This document shows positions 35,409-46,361 of a stretch of DNA of 64,000 nt, in pieces (position 1 is the stretch's first letter; the number at the start of each line of letters is the position of its first letter). The stretch lies in the NCBI RefSeq assembly GCF_958979055.1, contig NC_084888.1, positions 33,074,804 to 33,138,803 of the forward strand, in the 5' to 3' direction. This stretch comes from Alnus glutinosa. Lineage: Eukaryota; Streptophyta; Magnoliopsida; Fagales; Betulaceae. Under the pieces are notes generated by a model. The model was not told the DNA's origin. It made no database searches and was given only the letters and a program-made list of their open reading frames with translations. The translations under genes were made by a program, and so were the position numbers.

Positions 35409-36278
35409 AATAATTTTTTCCCTCTCAAACCTTACCGCAAACCATGTCAGAATCATGTACATAATATATATATATATATATATATATAGCAAGCAAATTT
35501 TTTTATTCTATTTTATTCTAAGGACATTATGTACCAAAAATAACACGACTACCTCAAAGGCCAAAATAAATTGGTTAATATCAAATTTCATACAGGGACA
35601 AACAATGAAATAGATTATAATTTATTGAGGTTTTCACCAAAAATAAATAAATAAATCAAATCAAATGTAAAACTCATCGTAATAACTCTTTTACAATATG
35701 ATTAGAGCCACATCAGCCACTAAAAAAAAATTAACACCTCCAACACATTTTGACAAGTGTTAACAAGTTGTAAAATAATTGTTAAGTCTAGCATTTTTCA
35801 TGCACATATATCACATATAGAACCCACATCCTTGTTTGCATATCTATGAGTTCCTTAAAAATATTGAACATATGAAATTCATAAGATAGCCAAAGAAAAA
35901 GAAGAAAAACTAGAAGACCAATGTACAGGAGCATCGAAATGCATTAATACTTGATTACAACTCCAATGGTCCAACTATTAATGACTTGTTTCTCTTATTT
36001 ACTCATGCTATGTCAATTCAAGCCCAGCCCAATTAATTTAACCTTTGGAATTCTTCCCGCAGAGATGGTTCTTCTCTTACATTATTATTGAAATCTCCTG
36101 TACCTTGTGCCAAGAATAGTAACCTGAACATTATGCAGAAGCTTCTCATTTGTCAATATCTAGCAACAAAGGTTCCCATTTTTGGAACTAGCCCCATTCT
36201 TGGCTAGACAGTCATCATCATTTGCCATCTCACCAAGCAAACAATATTGCATGACATGTCTCATCTTGAACAGGAATA

Positions 36279-36468
36279 GGATTCTCTTCATTTTTGAACC
36301 ATTTTATGGTCAGGATTTAATATTTATCTACGGTGTAGATGATGTTGCGTGATAAATTTGTTGACAAACCATTCAAAAAATCTTAATGTTACATCGTTAA
36401 ATGCAATAACATTAAATTCTTGCCATAAAATGGTTCATCTACATTTTAAGTGAAATGGAGAGAATCCT
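36279..36468. mobile_element. MITE with ends AGGATTCTC / GAGAATCCT
   Basis: The left arm (AGGATTCTCTTCATTTTTGA, then ACCATTTTATGGTCAGGATT) is mirrored by the right arm (ATTCTTGCCATAAAATGGTT, then GGAGAGAATCCT). The core has a second short palindrome. The stretch 35409-36278 holds a TA microsatellite at about 35465-35488 and nothing else I can name. Confidence 0.7.
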
Positions 36469-36781
36469 TGTCCGAGCATCCAATCAGCTTCTTTTCATTT
36501 TGAGCTATAGCCTTTTGTTTAGTGAACCTGAAACATATATAACCTGTCAACTCTACACTAATACATCTCTAAATCCTCTTATACCATTTTGTATTTACCT
36601 TTCCACTCACAGCCAGCAATGATTACATATAGGCCAAGAATCCTAATGCCCAAAAATTGACCAGCACAAAGCTATGAAACTGAAACTAAACACCTTAGAA
36701 CTTTCCAAGGAAAATGCATAGATTACTCTAGAAACTGATAAAAGAAGAAAAGAGATCACCATGAAATCTTCATATCATTAT

Positions 36782-38348
36782 CTAACTCTTAACGCCTTCC
36801 CTGAATCTCACATTGCCTACCCACGTCCCAACTATAAGCAAGCACTTCCCTGCAGCCCAACTGTAAGGATCATCCCATCCAGATACCAGTGGATTCCCTT
36901 TAACTAAATAACAGTTCTTACCTATCAAAGACCTCTCAATACATGAAAAGGAATCCATGGAGGGAATAGGGTGTAAACGAGGCTTCCATTTTCTATTGGC
37001 TATGAAATACATGAGCCCAATAGTACTCCCCCTGAATTTGAAATTTATCAGTGGCTTAGAGAAGAAAACTAACTACATAAAGTAATTCTTTTAATAAAGA
37101 ATAAAAGGAGAAATTAGGCGGGGTGGTTGGTGCTCTAAGGAGGTTGGGGGTTCTTATGGGTTTGGTGTTTGGAAGAGTATTAGGAGGGGATAGGATGCTT
37201 TTGCAGCTCATGTAAGATATGAGATAGGGAATGGTTCGAAAGTTCGGTTTTTGCATGATTTGTGGTGTGGGGAGATTTCTTTGAAGACTCTTTGTCCAGA
37301 ATTGTTTCTCATTGCTAGAGGCAAGGATGCTTGGGTGGAGGAGAATATGCAAAGACAAAATGGCACAATTCTATGGAATATTCTGTTTTCTCGCCCAGTT
37401 CATGATTGGGAGGTCGAAGCGGTTAGTAGATTTTTTGAGATGTTGTCCACTCTTAAAATTAGAAATGAGGGAGAGGATAAGATGTGTTGGAATCCTGCGC
37501 GAAAGAAATCTTTTGAGGTAAAGTCTTACTATAAGGTTTTATCTAGTCCTATTCAGTCTTCCTTTCCGTGGAAAAGTATTTGGCAAGTTAAGGTCCCCCC
37601 GAGAGTGGCTTTCTTTGTCTGGACGGCAACGTTAGGGAAAATATTAACCTTGGATAATTTACGAAAGAGAAACATTATTGTGATGGAGTGGTGCTTTATG
37701 TGTAAGAGTTCTGGAGAGTCCATTGACCATTTGTTTTTGCATTGTATGGTGGCTACAGAATTGTGGAGGACGATTCTGCAAATGTTTGGGGTAGAGTGGG
37801 TAATGCCGCGGTCGATGAAAGATATGTTGGGGAGTTGGAGGGGGCAAAAGGGTAATCAGACTCTGATACCGATTTGGCGCATGGCGCCATTGTGTTTGAT
37901 GTGGTGTGTTTGGAGGGAACGAAACGCACGTTGTTTTGAAGAGTGAGATTGATTTGATGAACTTGAAGAGAATGATGCTACAAACGATGTTTATGTGGAG
38001 AGAAAAATTTCAGCTTATGCATGAGTGTTCTTTTTTTGAATTTATAGATAGGTACTCTCTTTTTTCTTTGAATTAGGGGCTTCTTGTATACGTCCTGTGT
38101 ACTATGAGTTGCGCCCCTTTGCGCCTTTTGAATATACTTTACTTATCAAAAAAAAAAAAAAAAAAGAATAAAAGGAGAAATAACTCACTTAGTATCATCA
38201 TCATATAACTGCAACAACTCTTCTTGCAGTCCCATTGCCTTCCAATCATTAGTCAAACAATATGGAAATCATTTCCTGCAACCCATCATCTTCTCTAGGT
38301 CATTGATAGGTCCAATACATATATTATACTTCTTAATACAAGCAAAAT
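36782..38348 (-). pseudogene. Unidentified two-exon gene remnant, intron expanded by a LINE
   Basis: Exon a, complement 38189-38348, follows a good acceptor (TTATTTTCAG) and ends AA|GTGAGT. Exon b, complement 36782-37031, follows ATTCAG and ends in TAG. Joined in phase, they read FACIKKYNICIGPINDLEKM, then after a stop NDWKAMGLQEELLQLYDDDT and K|GSTIGLMYFIANRKWKP, ending with NPLVSGWDDPYSWAAGKCLL, IVGTWVGN and a short tail. The splice sites, continuous phase and compositional bias suggest a real former gene. A TGA in exon a (about 38272) and the lack of further exons suggest it is dead. I do not recognise the family. The LINE at 37115-38162 sits in the intron, which was about 90 bp before the insertion. 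Confidence 0.55.
37115..38162 (+). mobile_element. 5'-truncated LINE with 19-bp target-site duplication
   Basis: AAAGAATAAAAGGAGAAAT flanks the element (37096-37114 and 38163-38181). The reading frame 37251-37946 encodes the C-terminal part of a plant LINE reverse transcriptase with the zinc-binding domain: FPWKSIWQVKVPPRVAFFVW, then LTLDNLRKRNIIVMEWCFMC, then ESIDHLFLHCMVATELW and the WRERN motif. The 3' tail (CTTGTATACGTCCTGTGTAC, GCGCCCCTTTGCGCC, ACTTATC) ends in an A run. The matching TSD makes this a clear target-primed insertion. Confidence 0.93.
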
Positions 38349-38643
38349 CTGAAAATAAATACTTTTACAAAATGTATTGAATACTACTTGCATTCTCCAT
38401 ATTCTTCTAGATTTAGTGGATGCAGCAACATATAATTGGAGTTCATCCAAGAAGCATGAGTGTCTTTTTTTTTGTTTTGTTTTTGGTGGGTCCAATGGCT
38501 AGGCTACACAATGGAAGTAGCCCTCCTTTCTCTTAAACCATGCGCATGTCATCAGATCAGAGAGGGTAGCGTTCCTCTACAAACCAACCAAAGCTAAAAT
38601 TGACTATTGTTCCTATATTGTTCGAACTATTTATGAGGTATTA

Positions 38644-39039
38644 GAGCACTAATAGCAGCTTTCTTAAATTCTCTTTCCTTCCCTAAATGTAAGAAAAACT
38701 TCTAAAAAAAACCCTACAACAGACTCCATTGGTGTTCCCTAAACCAAGGGAATCAAAAGTGCTACCCTAGTCTACGGTAGCTAGGGTAACACTTTTGATT
38801 TCCTCAACATTATTTTAATATAAAAAGGTTTTCTCTCTCCCCTCTTTCATCTGGCATTTATTTGAAAGAATATTTAAATGACTTTTTTTTTTCCTATAGC
38901 ATTTATTAGAAAAAAAATATTTAAATGGAATAGGAAAATGATAAGAGAAGCTATTGTAGAACTCATTTGAATAGGGAAGCAAAAAGTAGTTTGGTTCTCT
39001 AAATTAAGAAAAAACTAAAGGATTTTGCTGCCAGTGCTC
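38644..39039. mobile_element. Tourist-like MITE (PIF/Harbinger type) with TTA duplication
   Basis: The ends GAGCACTAATAGCAGCTTTC and GATTTTGCTGCCAGTGCTC are imperfect inverted repeats, directly flanked by TTA on both sides (38641-38643 and 39040-39042), as in PIF/Harbinger elements. The interior has a perfect-looking palindrome near 38760-38800 (AAAGTGCTACCCTAG inverted as CTAGGGTAACACTTT). No coding capacity. Confidence 0.75.
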
Positions 39040-39042
39040 TTA

Positions 39043-39602
39043 GGCGTCAAAATTTGGATATTTGTACATGACAAAGAACCTTTACTTAACTTGTCGTTAT
39101 GTTCTATCCACAATTAAAACAAAACAAAAACGAAAAATGACAAACTCTTTCATTTTTTTCCTATTAAATCAAAACAAAAAATGGACAATTCTATTAGGTT
39201 GAGTAATAATTCAATTAATTTTTTATATGAGAAAATTACCATGCTTAGTGTGTGCCTCAACCTGAATCCCTGACATCACTGGGATTTGATCCCCTTTGGC
39301 CCTTTCTCATACGATTACAAGACTTTATCAACTAAGCAAGCTGACACCGACAAAAGAATTACTATCTTATATGTATCAACATATAAATTATTTGATACAT
39401 CAATTTAGATTTTGCAGTTTTTTCTTCTGCAGTACCCCAATGTGACATGAGTGTGAAAGCGGTTCAAGAATAAGTTTTCTTTTTATAAGGTTTAAAATAT
39501 TTCATTTTGGCTTTTCTGAGCCTTGCTCTTTGCAGTGCCTACAACTTGAAACAAATTATACTTGCTGATTTATTAACTTGCCTTTTTTATATTAGCCATC
39601 CC
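39043..39602. other. Intergenic DNA, no gene seen
   Basis: A/T-rich sequence. A GC-richer patch at 39255-39350 (CCTGACATCACTGGGATTTG, ATCCCCTTTGGCC) could be an old short interspersed repeat, but I see no ends. Confidence 0.3.
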
Positions 39603-39611
39603 TGTATAACC

Positions 39612-41365
39612 CTTTTTTTAAAAAAAAAAAAGTAATAAAAATTTTATTGAAAAAGCGTAAGGCGCCCCTAAGTACACAGGAAGAATACACAGAAGCAGGC
39701 GAAGCAGCCCACAAAAAGAAAGAAACCCACCAACAAAATCTAACCTCATCACCGCCACAGAATCGGTAAATAATCGCTCATCCATTTTCACAGCTCGACC
39801 TTCCTTAACATTCCTATAATAATTCTGAAACGGCTTAGAGATCGATGCCATTGGTCAAGAAAGACGTAGCCTCTCTCCCACCTTAGCAGCCCTTGAGGAG
39901 GAACCACGGGAGAAGAGGTGAACCAGAGCCAGAGAAGACCCCTCAGGCTTGAGAGACGCTTCCAAAGACGCCGAAGCAGAATCTTGCGCAAGCAGAGATG
40001 CCGAAAGAGAAGGACTAGAGCTCACAGGGACAAGCCCATCTCGAGTAGTGGAAGCCAAAACCTCGTTACCCAATCAGTAATCCTTCGAGAACATCTCAGA
40101 CCCAACCTTTGGCAACCAAAGCATCGAGCCTACCACTGAGTCAGACCCAAAACCTTCCTTTGTCAAGATCTCCAGCGAAGAGATCTCATCAGAAGCTCTA
40201 CGAGTTCCTGCCAGAACCGAAGGGCCTCGCCCAATGACTATGGGATGAAGAGAAGACCTGAGACCCGAAAACTTGCAAACCGGTTTGAGGTGGATAAGCC
40301 CAGTCTTAGGCTTGAAACCTTAGGCCTGAAACCATTGGGCTTAAAACACAACCCAACTAACCGACCCAGGTATCCTCTGACCTGAACCTTCACTAAGCGA
40401 GAAAGCCCTAGAAACATCTTCAACCAATAAAAGACGAAATTGCCCTTCGTCTCTTTTGTCTTCCTCGCTACAACGCTGGAAAGAACCGCCGACGACCTAG
40501 AGACCCTTGAATCAAACTCGTAGCAGTTCACCGCCATTTGCACATCCTCACCGCCATTCGCCAACACCGAAGGAAGCATATCGAGAGGAGTCACGGACAA
40601 CGGCTTCAACCCTACAGTCTTCTCATCATCTCTGTCCACTGAGCGTAGCACTGCCGTGTAAGATCGACCAGATAAAATACCCCCCTTTTGTTTCCCCTCC
40701 GAGAAAGACACCTCAGAAAGTAGCGGCCACTCCTTAGCTTCAAGGAAAGCCGGCATCTGCCGCAACTCACCCATAACCCGAGACCAACCCCAACTTGCAC
40801 GGCCTTCAAGGAGCCAAATAGGCCCTTTTCAACCACCCTCAGCGTAGGCTACCACCTCTAGGTAGTGGTCGGCCTTGATACCACCCCTTCAGACCATCAA
40901 GGTTTTCACATCCTCCCAAAAATACTTGATGAAGTCCTTTGCTGGAGCCTTCAATGCCCTCCTCAACAGTGGCCATCAACCACGCTGAACCTTGGAGACC
41001 CAAAAAAATGAACCCACAAAACCCCTTCCTCCTCTCCTCCAAGCAAAGTTCAAACACTTCTGCTTTCACCGAAAAGGAGAAACCTTTAGCTTCCACAGAG
41101 AAGCAATGCTCCATGTCTACTTAGTTTGAAGAGTTACAAGAAGAAACACCAAGGATACCGACGAAACAGCCCCTCAGCACCACCGGCCAAAAACCAGCAC
41201 CAATCGAGCTTGAAGAAGGAGAAATCAGAGAAACCAGTCTGTCGCACCCACCAAAAACGAAACTGAACCAAGCTCTAGCGGGACATGCCTACACGCACAA
41301 CCGCAAGCAAGGGTCGGAAAAAGAGAGTGGGAGAGATGAGGAGGGAGAATGGAGAAAATGTTTTT
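39612..41365 (-). mobile_element. ORF1-only LINE derivative
   Basis: On the minus strand, frames at 40839-41114 (ERRKGFCGFIFLGLQGSAWL), 40612-40836 and 40238-40774 (GRSYTAVLRSVDRDDEKTVG) form a decayed ORF1 resembling the one at 12272-14211. Only a short stretch separates it from the family tail (inverse of AAAAGCGTAAGGCGCCCCTA, AGTACACAGGAAG) and the A tail at 39612-39631. The reverse-transcriptase region is missing, as in the other copy. TGTATAACC occurs on both sides (39603-39611 and 41366-41374), a plausible 9-bp TSD. Confidence 0.75.
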
Positions 41366-41454
41366 TGTATAACCTCTCTTCCATATTACAGGAACTTTCA
41401 AGCAATAACCCTAAGACTTTCCAGGTTTACAAAATTAAAATTTTACTTCTTTAC

Positions 41455-42855
41455 CGGCACAGATGTGATAATGTATAACTTACTCATTTCATTAAAACCA
41501 AAGGGCGCACCAAGTACACATGACATATATAAGAAAAATGCCTAAATAAAATAAATAAAAAAAGTCATGGAAACTAGAAATATGGAAACGATCATAGGCA
41601 GCCATCCAATTGAAAATGAGAATTAAAAAAGGCCTTAAACTCCGCCACCATCCTCTCTGTCTTCAAAGTTTTGGTCATTTCTTTTTCTCCAAATACATCA
41701 CATCAAGCATAACAGAATCATCTTCCAGATTCACTTTGAGGGCTATCGAATTTCCCTCTCCAACAAGCGAAGAGATCTCTTACTCAACAAGGCATGGCCC
41801 ATGCTAAGCCAACAAGCCGAAGATAGAGTTCCATAATTCACTAACTAATTCATAGTGTAGTAAAAGATGGTTAACGATTTCTCCAATCTTCTTACACAAA
41901 CAACACTAATCAACCACAACGATATGACGCTTCTTGAAGTTATCCAAAATGAGGATCTTACCTAAAGTAGCCGACCAAGTGAAGAAAGCTACTCTCAAAG
42001 GAATCTTACTCCACCAAATACACCACGAGACAAGGGTGCTATCATGGGGGATTAAGACATTATAGAACGAGCTAACCTCAAATTACCCTCTCTTGGAGGG
42101 AATCCAATAAAGCTTGTCTATACCATCCCGTCTCCATTTGATGGAGTACAGCTGATCGAAGAACGAAATAAAGAATTCCAACTCCCAATCATGTGTTGCT
42201 CTAACAAAATTAACATTCCATTAAGGAAAGTCATTGGAAAACTAAAGATGATCTGCCACGGAAGCATCCCTAAGGTAGGCAATGCTACACAACTCCGAAT
42301 ACGCTCCCTTAGGGGGCAGTACCCCCCACCATACATCATGCCAAAAACTAACCTTGAAGTCGTCCCCCACTTCAAATCTAGTAAAACTAGAAAACTCCTC
42401 CCAACCCCTCCTAATGAATTTCTAGAACACCGCCCCATACAACACATTGACTCCATTAGAACACCACCCACCCCACTGTCTACCATATTTAAGTTTCACA
42501 ACACCTCTCAAAAAATACTTAAGGTCCACTACCCGTCTCCAAATGGTCTCTCTCTGATAAGCATATGTCATAACCTTTTCTTCAGAAGAGTTCGGCTAAA
42601 CATGAGCAAATTCCAAGGTACTTTCCAGATCCTCAAAGCTCCTATTGTTTCGTTCCCTCTATAAGCACCAAAATAGGCAAATAGGTGCAATTTTTCAAAC
42701 CACAGCGCTCCTTGGCCTTCCAGAGGACCACCAACAAGCAAGCAAGTCGATAACCCGTCTGGACATAACCTAAGATATCCTGAAACGGCTGAAGAGAGTA
42801 CTCCACAAAGCAGAAGCCACGTCGCAATGGAAGTTCTTATCGCACAATTGAAGTG
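41455..42855 (-). mobile_element. LINE reverse-transcriptase fragments, decayed and joined
   Basis: Minus-strand pieces: 42568-42873 encodes the zinc-binding tail (LLLCGVLSSAVSGYL, then frameshifts). 42118-42486 encodes a region upstream of it (VDSGVGGVLMESMCC, LFGMMYGGGYCPL-like, NSLFRSSISCTPSNGDGMV). At 41880-42010 another zinc-binding region reads on the minus strand as VAFFTWSATLGKILILDNF. The family tail is at 41470-41530 (CATTAAAACCAAAGGGCGCA). At least two old copies are involved. Confidence 0.65.
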
Positions 42856-42874
42856 TATATTATATGTATGCATA

Positions 42875-43000
42875 CATTTTTTTTAATAAGTAAAATAATT
42901 CATTAAAAGCACAAGGGGCACAATCAAGTACATAAGAAGTATATACAAGAAAAACATCTATCAAATCAAGAAGAAGAAAAGAGTGCACAAAAATCTACAA
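42875..43000 (-). mobile_element. LINE 3' tail fragment
   Basis: The inverted family tail (TTTTTTTTAATAAGTAAAAT, CATTAAAAGCACAAGGGGCA, AAGTACATAAGAAGTATATA) marks the 3' end of a short copy. I see no coding part next to it. Confidence 0.6.
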
Positions 43001-43110
43001 ATTACTGATCACAACAGGTACAATAAAGCACCTTAAGCAATATTTGGAAAGGGGGGAAAAGCGACAGACCCAACTTTAGGGAAAAAATGGAATAAGCTAT
43101 GCAACAATTT

Positions 43111-43553
43111 GTGGAGAGATGGGGAGTCTGTCGACCATCTTCTTCTTCATTGTGATGTGGCTTCTGCTTTGTGAAGTGCTCTCTTTAGCTGTTTTGGGAT
43201 GTTATGGGTTATGCCTAGACGGGTTATTAACTTGTTTGCGTGTTGATGGCCCTCTGGAAGGCTGAGGAGTGCTACAGTGTGGAAAACGGTGCCCACTTGC
43301 CTATTTTGGACTCTATGGAGGGAGAGAAACAATAGGAGCTTTGAGGACTTGGAGAGGTCTTTAGAGGATATTCTATCATCTTGCTTCCATACTTTGTACC
43401 TTTGGACTGCGGCCTTTGTGTCCCCTCTGTCGATTAGTTATGATGATTTTCTTTTTCGTTTCTCTTTCTAGCTAAGTGATTCTTTTTGTATATTTTCTGT
43501 GTATTGAGGGGCGCTTTACGTTTTTAATAAGATTAAATTATTACTTGTCAAAA
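43111..43553 (+). mobile_element. 5'-truncated LINE, zinc-binding tail
   Basis: The plus strand reads GESVDHLLLHCDVASAL, then LFWTLWRERNNRSFEDLERS and LSISYDDFLFRFSF, followed by the family tail (TTTTCTGTGTATTGAGGGGC, GCTTTACG, ACTTGTCAAAAAA). AACAATTT occurs on both sides (43103-43110 and 43554-43561), a likely 8-bp TSD. Confidence 0.75.
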
Positions 43554-43710
43554 AACAATTTATCAGATGATGACAATGCATTACCATTCCACCCTCAGTT
43601 TTAAGTGGAAAAAAATACCTGAAATCCTCCCCAGCTATGTGGAAAGTAATGCAAAACATGTTGATGAGACCGACACCATGTGATATTGCCCATAGCAGCA
43701 GAAGGGCTCA

Positions 43711-46029
43711 CTAAAGTCGAGCAGCCTTTGATATGCTCTTTCTCCTCTTGATCAGCCCATCCATCAAATGAAAAAAGGTTGATTTATTTACAGTGACACC
43801 TTTCTGAGTAAATTCTTCATAAATGCGCATTGCATCCTTGTATTTCCCTTGAGAACACAGCTCACTGATCTGTTCAGAATAAGCAGTAGAACTCGAATCA
43901 GATTCCTCCAGAGTTTCATGAGTTACAACATCTTGCCTCTTGCCCATTTGTGAGGGCTGATAAGGTAGTTTTCCAATTTCAGCCATTTTTGACATGAACT
44001 CCTCTGCTTCCTCAATCCTACCAGCATCTGTAAGCGCACCAAGAATGGAATTATACGTATACTGGTCAGGCCCTAATTTTCTCTCTTCCATTTCTGTGAG
44101 AAGATCAAAAGCATCCCCTAATCTCCCTTCTTTGCATAGGCTTGATATCAATGTGTTGTAAGTAACTGCATCAGTGGCTTTTGCTTTCGAAATCCATGTG
44201 TTGAAAAGCTTAAGAGCCTTTTCTAGCATACCCTCTCTACAAAGCCCACGGAGAAGAATATTACATGTAAACACATTTGGCTTAAATGAATTCTCAACCA
44301 TTTTGTTGTGGAACTGAAATGCTTTCTCAATGTCCCCCTCCCGGCAGAAACCTTGTATGATTGTGTTGTATGTAATTTCATTTGGGACAAAACCACTCTC
44401 TAAAAGCTCATTCAACTTCTCTATTGCTTGATCAGTTTTTTTAGATAGGCATAGCCCTCTGATTATAGTGTTATAGGTGACAATACTGGGAAGGATTCCT
44501 TTCTTCTTCATTGCATCCCAAACCTCGAAGGCCTTTTCTGGCTTTTCATCCTTAATGTATCCCATCATCAAAGTTCCATAGCTTACCTCATCAAGAATAT
44601 AACCACGCTTACTAGCATTAGTAAGCAATTCATATGCTTCGTCAAGCTTTTTCTCCCCACAAAGTGTGTTTAGAATGGTATTAAGGGTAACACTATCCAT
44701 CTTCAAGCCTTTCCTACCCATCTGATCCATCATTCCAAATGCTTTCCCCATGTTCCCTGCTTTACAATACCCATCTATCAAAGTATTGTAGGTAACACAA
44801 TCGGGAGAAACCCCACTTTCTTCCATCTTCCGAACAGCATCACTCGCTTCATCCATTTTCCCTTCCTTACAAAACCACTTAATCATTATATTGTGAGTAA
44901 CTGTATTCGGCTTCACTCCTCTCTCACCCATTTCCTCAATTAACTTAGACGCATCCAAACTTCCCTGCCACTCAGAACACCCGTCAATCAACGTGTTATA
45001 CGTGACTACATCCGGCAACAACTTCAAATTCTCCATCTCATCTCTCAGCCTCAAAGCTTCTTCAATCCTACCCTCCTTACACAACCCCCAAACCAACATG
45101 TTATAAGTCCAGACATCCGGCAACCTGTTATCCCGCGTCATCAACTCCATCACCTTTGCCGCCTCCTTCAACCATCCCAATTTACAATACCCACAAACCA
45201 ATATATTATAAGTGTTCCGATTCGGTAACAACCCTCTATTCTTCATATCCAGCAACAAATCCCTCGCCTCATTCAACCTCCCCTTTGTACAAAACGCGTA
45301 CAATATCGTATTATAACTCACATTATCCGGCGAACATCCAAACTCACCCATCTTACACACCAACTCCAAAGCCTCCTTAAACTTATTCTCCAAACAGTAC
45401 CCATATATCAAAATATTAAAACTATTGGTATTCAAATTGACACCTAGCTTAACCGCATCCTGAAAGATGTCCTTACACAACGAGATGGAGTACGAAGACG
45501 GGTGTCTTACCAGGGCATTGAGGAGAGTGTTGCAAGTGAGCAAATTGGGGCGAACTCGCAGCCGCTTCATCTTATTGAAAATCTGGGCGGCGAGGTGGGG
45601 TTGCTTCCGCTGAACATAGGCGCCAATGGAAGTGTCGAGAAGCGCTCGGGAGAGCCTGGGGAGCGTGCGAGCGGGGTGGAGGATGAGGCGGTGGAGCTGG
45701 TGTTGGCGATCGGAGGCGATGAAGGAGACGAGGAGGGACTTGGCGTCGGAGAACTTGTTGTGCGCGAAGAGGGAGGGGAGGAGGAAGAGGAGGGTGTGAG
45801 GGGAGTCAGCGAGGGAAGGAGAGTGGGACTGGAGGAACCTGAAGAAGGAGAGGAGGGTGTTGGGGCGTGAGGCTATGGTTTTGGAGGAGAGGAGAGAGTT
45901 GAGGATGGGTTGGGTCAGGTGTGGAACGTACGGGGTCAAGGAATCGAGTGGGGTGTTCGAGGAGGTCAGGATTTTCGTAAGGGTTTGGAGGAGTTGAAGT
46001 TGGCTTGCCGTTGAGATTGGGTTGATCAT
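43711..46029 (-). CDS. Pentatricopeptide repeat protein, P class
   Basis: A single open frame of 772 residues without introns, typical of plant PPR genes. PPR proteins are organelle-targeted and bind single-stranded RNA with one repeat per base, acting in RNA stability, splicing or translation. About 15 to 16 consecutive 35-residue motifs follow residue ~150, recognisable by VTYNTLIDGYCKAG, VTYNTIIRGLC and ITYNTIIQGFCREGD repeats ending in P-D or P-N. No E or DYW editing domain is present at the end, which has only a short tail (DGLIKRRKSISKAARL). The ATG at 46029 (MINPISTASQL) is the first in frame. The Leu/Ser/Thr-rich N-terminus (TLTKILTSSNTPLDSLTPYV) recalls At2g16880. It shares its 5' region with the divergent gene at 46362. 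Confidence 0.94.
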   Translation of the reverse strand: MINPISTASQLQLLQTLTKILTSSNTPLDSLTPYVPHLTQPILNSLLSSKTIASRPNTLLSFFRFLQSHSPSLADSPHTLLFLLPSLFAHNKFSDAKSLLVSFIASDRQHQLHRLILHPARTLPRLSRALLDTSIGAYVQRKQPHLAAQIFNKMKRLRVRPNLLTCNTLLNALVRHPSSYSISLCKDIFQDAVKLGVNLNTNSFNILIYGYCLENKFKEALELVCKMGEFGCSPDNVSYNTILYAFCTKGRLNEARDLLLDMKNRGLLPNRNTYNILVCGYCKLGWLKEAAKVMELMTRDNRLPDVWTYNMLVWGLCKEGRIEEALRLRDEMENLKLLPDVVTYNTLIDGCSEWQGSLDASKLIEEMGERGVKPNTVTHNIMIKWFCKEGKMDEASDAVRKMEESGVSPDCVTYNTLIDGYCKAGNMGKAFGMMDQMGRKGLKMDSVTLNTILNTLCGEKKLDEAYELLTNASKRGYILDEVSYGTLMMGYIKDEKPEKAFEVWDAMKKKGILPSIVTYNTIIRGLCLSKKTDQAIEKLNELLESGFVPNEITYNTIIQGFCREGDIEKAFQFHNKMVENSFKPNVFTCNILLRGLCREGMLEKALKLFNTWISKAKATDAVTYNTLISSLCKEGRLGDAFDLLTEMEERKLGPDQYTYNSILGALTDAGRIEEAEEFMSKMAEIGKLPYQPSQMGKRQDVVTHETLEESDSSSTAYSEQISELCSQGKYKDAMRIYEEFTQKGVTVNKSTFFHLMDGLIKRRKSISKAARL

Positions 46030-46361
46030 GGCGTCTCCCAATGTGATTTAGGGTTAGGGCATTTCGGTCAGAGAGATTACGTAGGCTTTCTCAGAGAAGA
46101 AGAAGAAGAAGTAGAAAAGAAAATGGCAGTTAGGCAGGAAGGTAAAACGACTTCGTTTATCTCATTACTTAAACGGTGCGTTGCATTGCGTCGTTTAACG
46201 GTGAGGTCAGGAGTTCGACTCAGGACCGTTAAGAGTAATAATTACTGCCACCTAAATATACTACCACCTAATCATTACTCATAGAATAACTGGTTGCGTT
46301 GCGTTTGGCGGTTATATATTTCTCTCTCTCGCTCTTTGGCTCTAGCAGACTGGTGGGGGAA
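46030..46361. promoter_or_regulatory. Likely bidirectional promoter between the PPR and ureidoglycolate-domain genes
   Basis: Only 332 bp separate the two start codons, so both promoters and both 5' UTRs must fit here. It contains imperfectly palindromic copies of AAACGAC/GTCGTTT and TTAAACGGTGCG, and a CT-rich stretch (46320-46332) just before the plus-strand start. No convincing TATA box is placed for either gene. Confidence 0.55.

Noticed and set aside
36782..37012. A single-exon small gene
   Set aside because: The frame continues upstream to an acceptor and joins in phase to a second exon across the LINE, so it is better seen as part of a larger remnant.
45156..45870. Plus-strand open frames inside the PPR gene
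   Set aside because: They are antisense shadows of the PPR reading frame and have no family resemblance.
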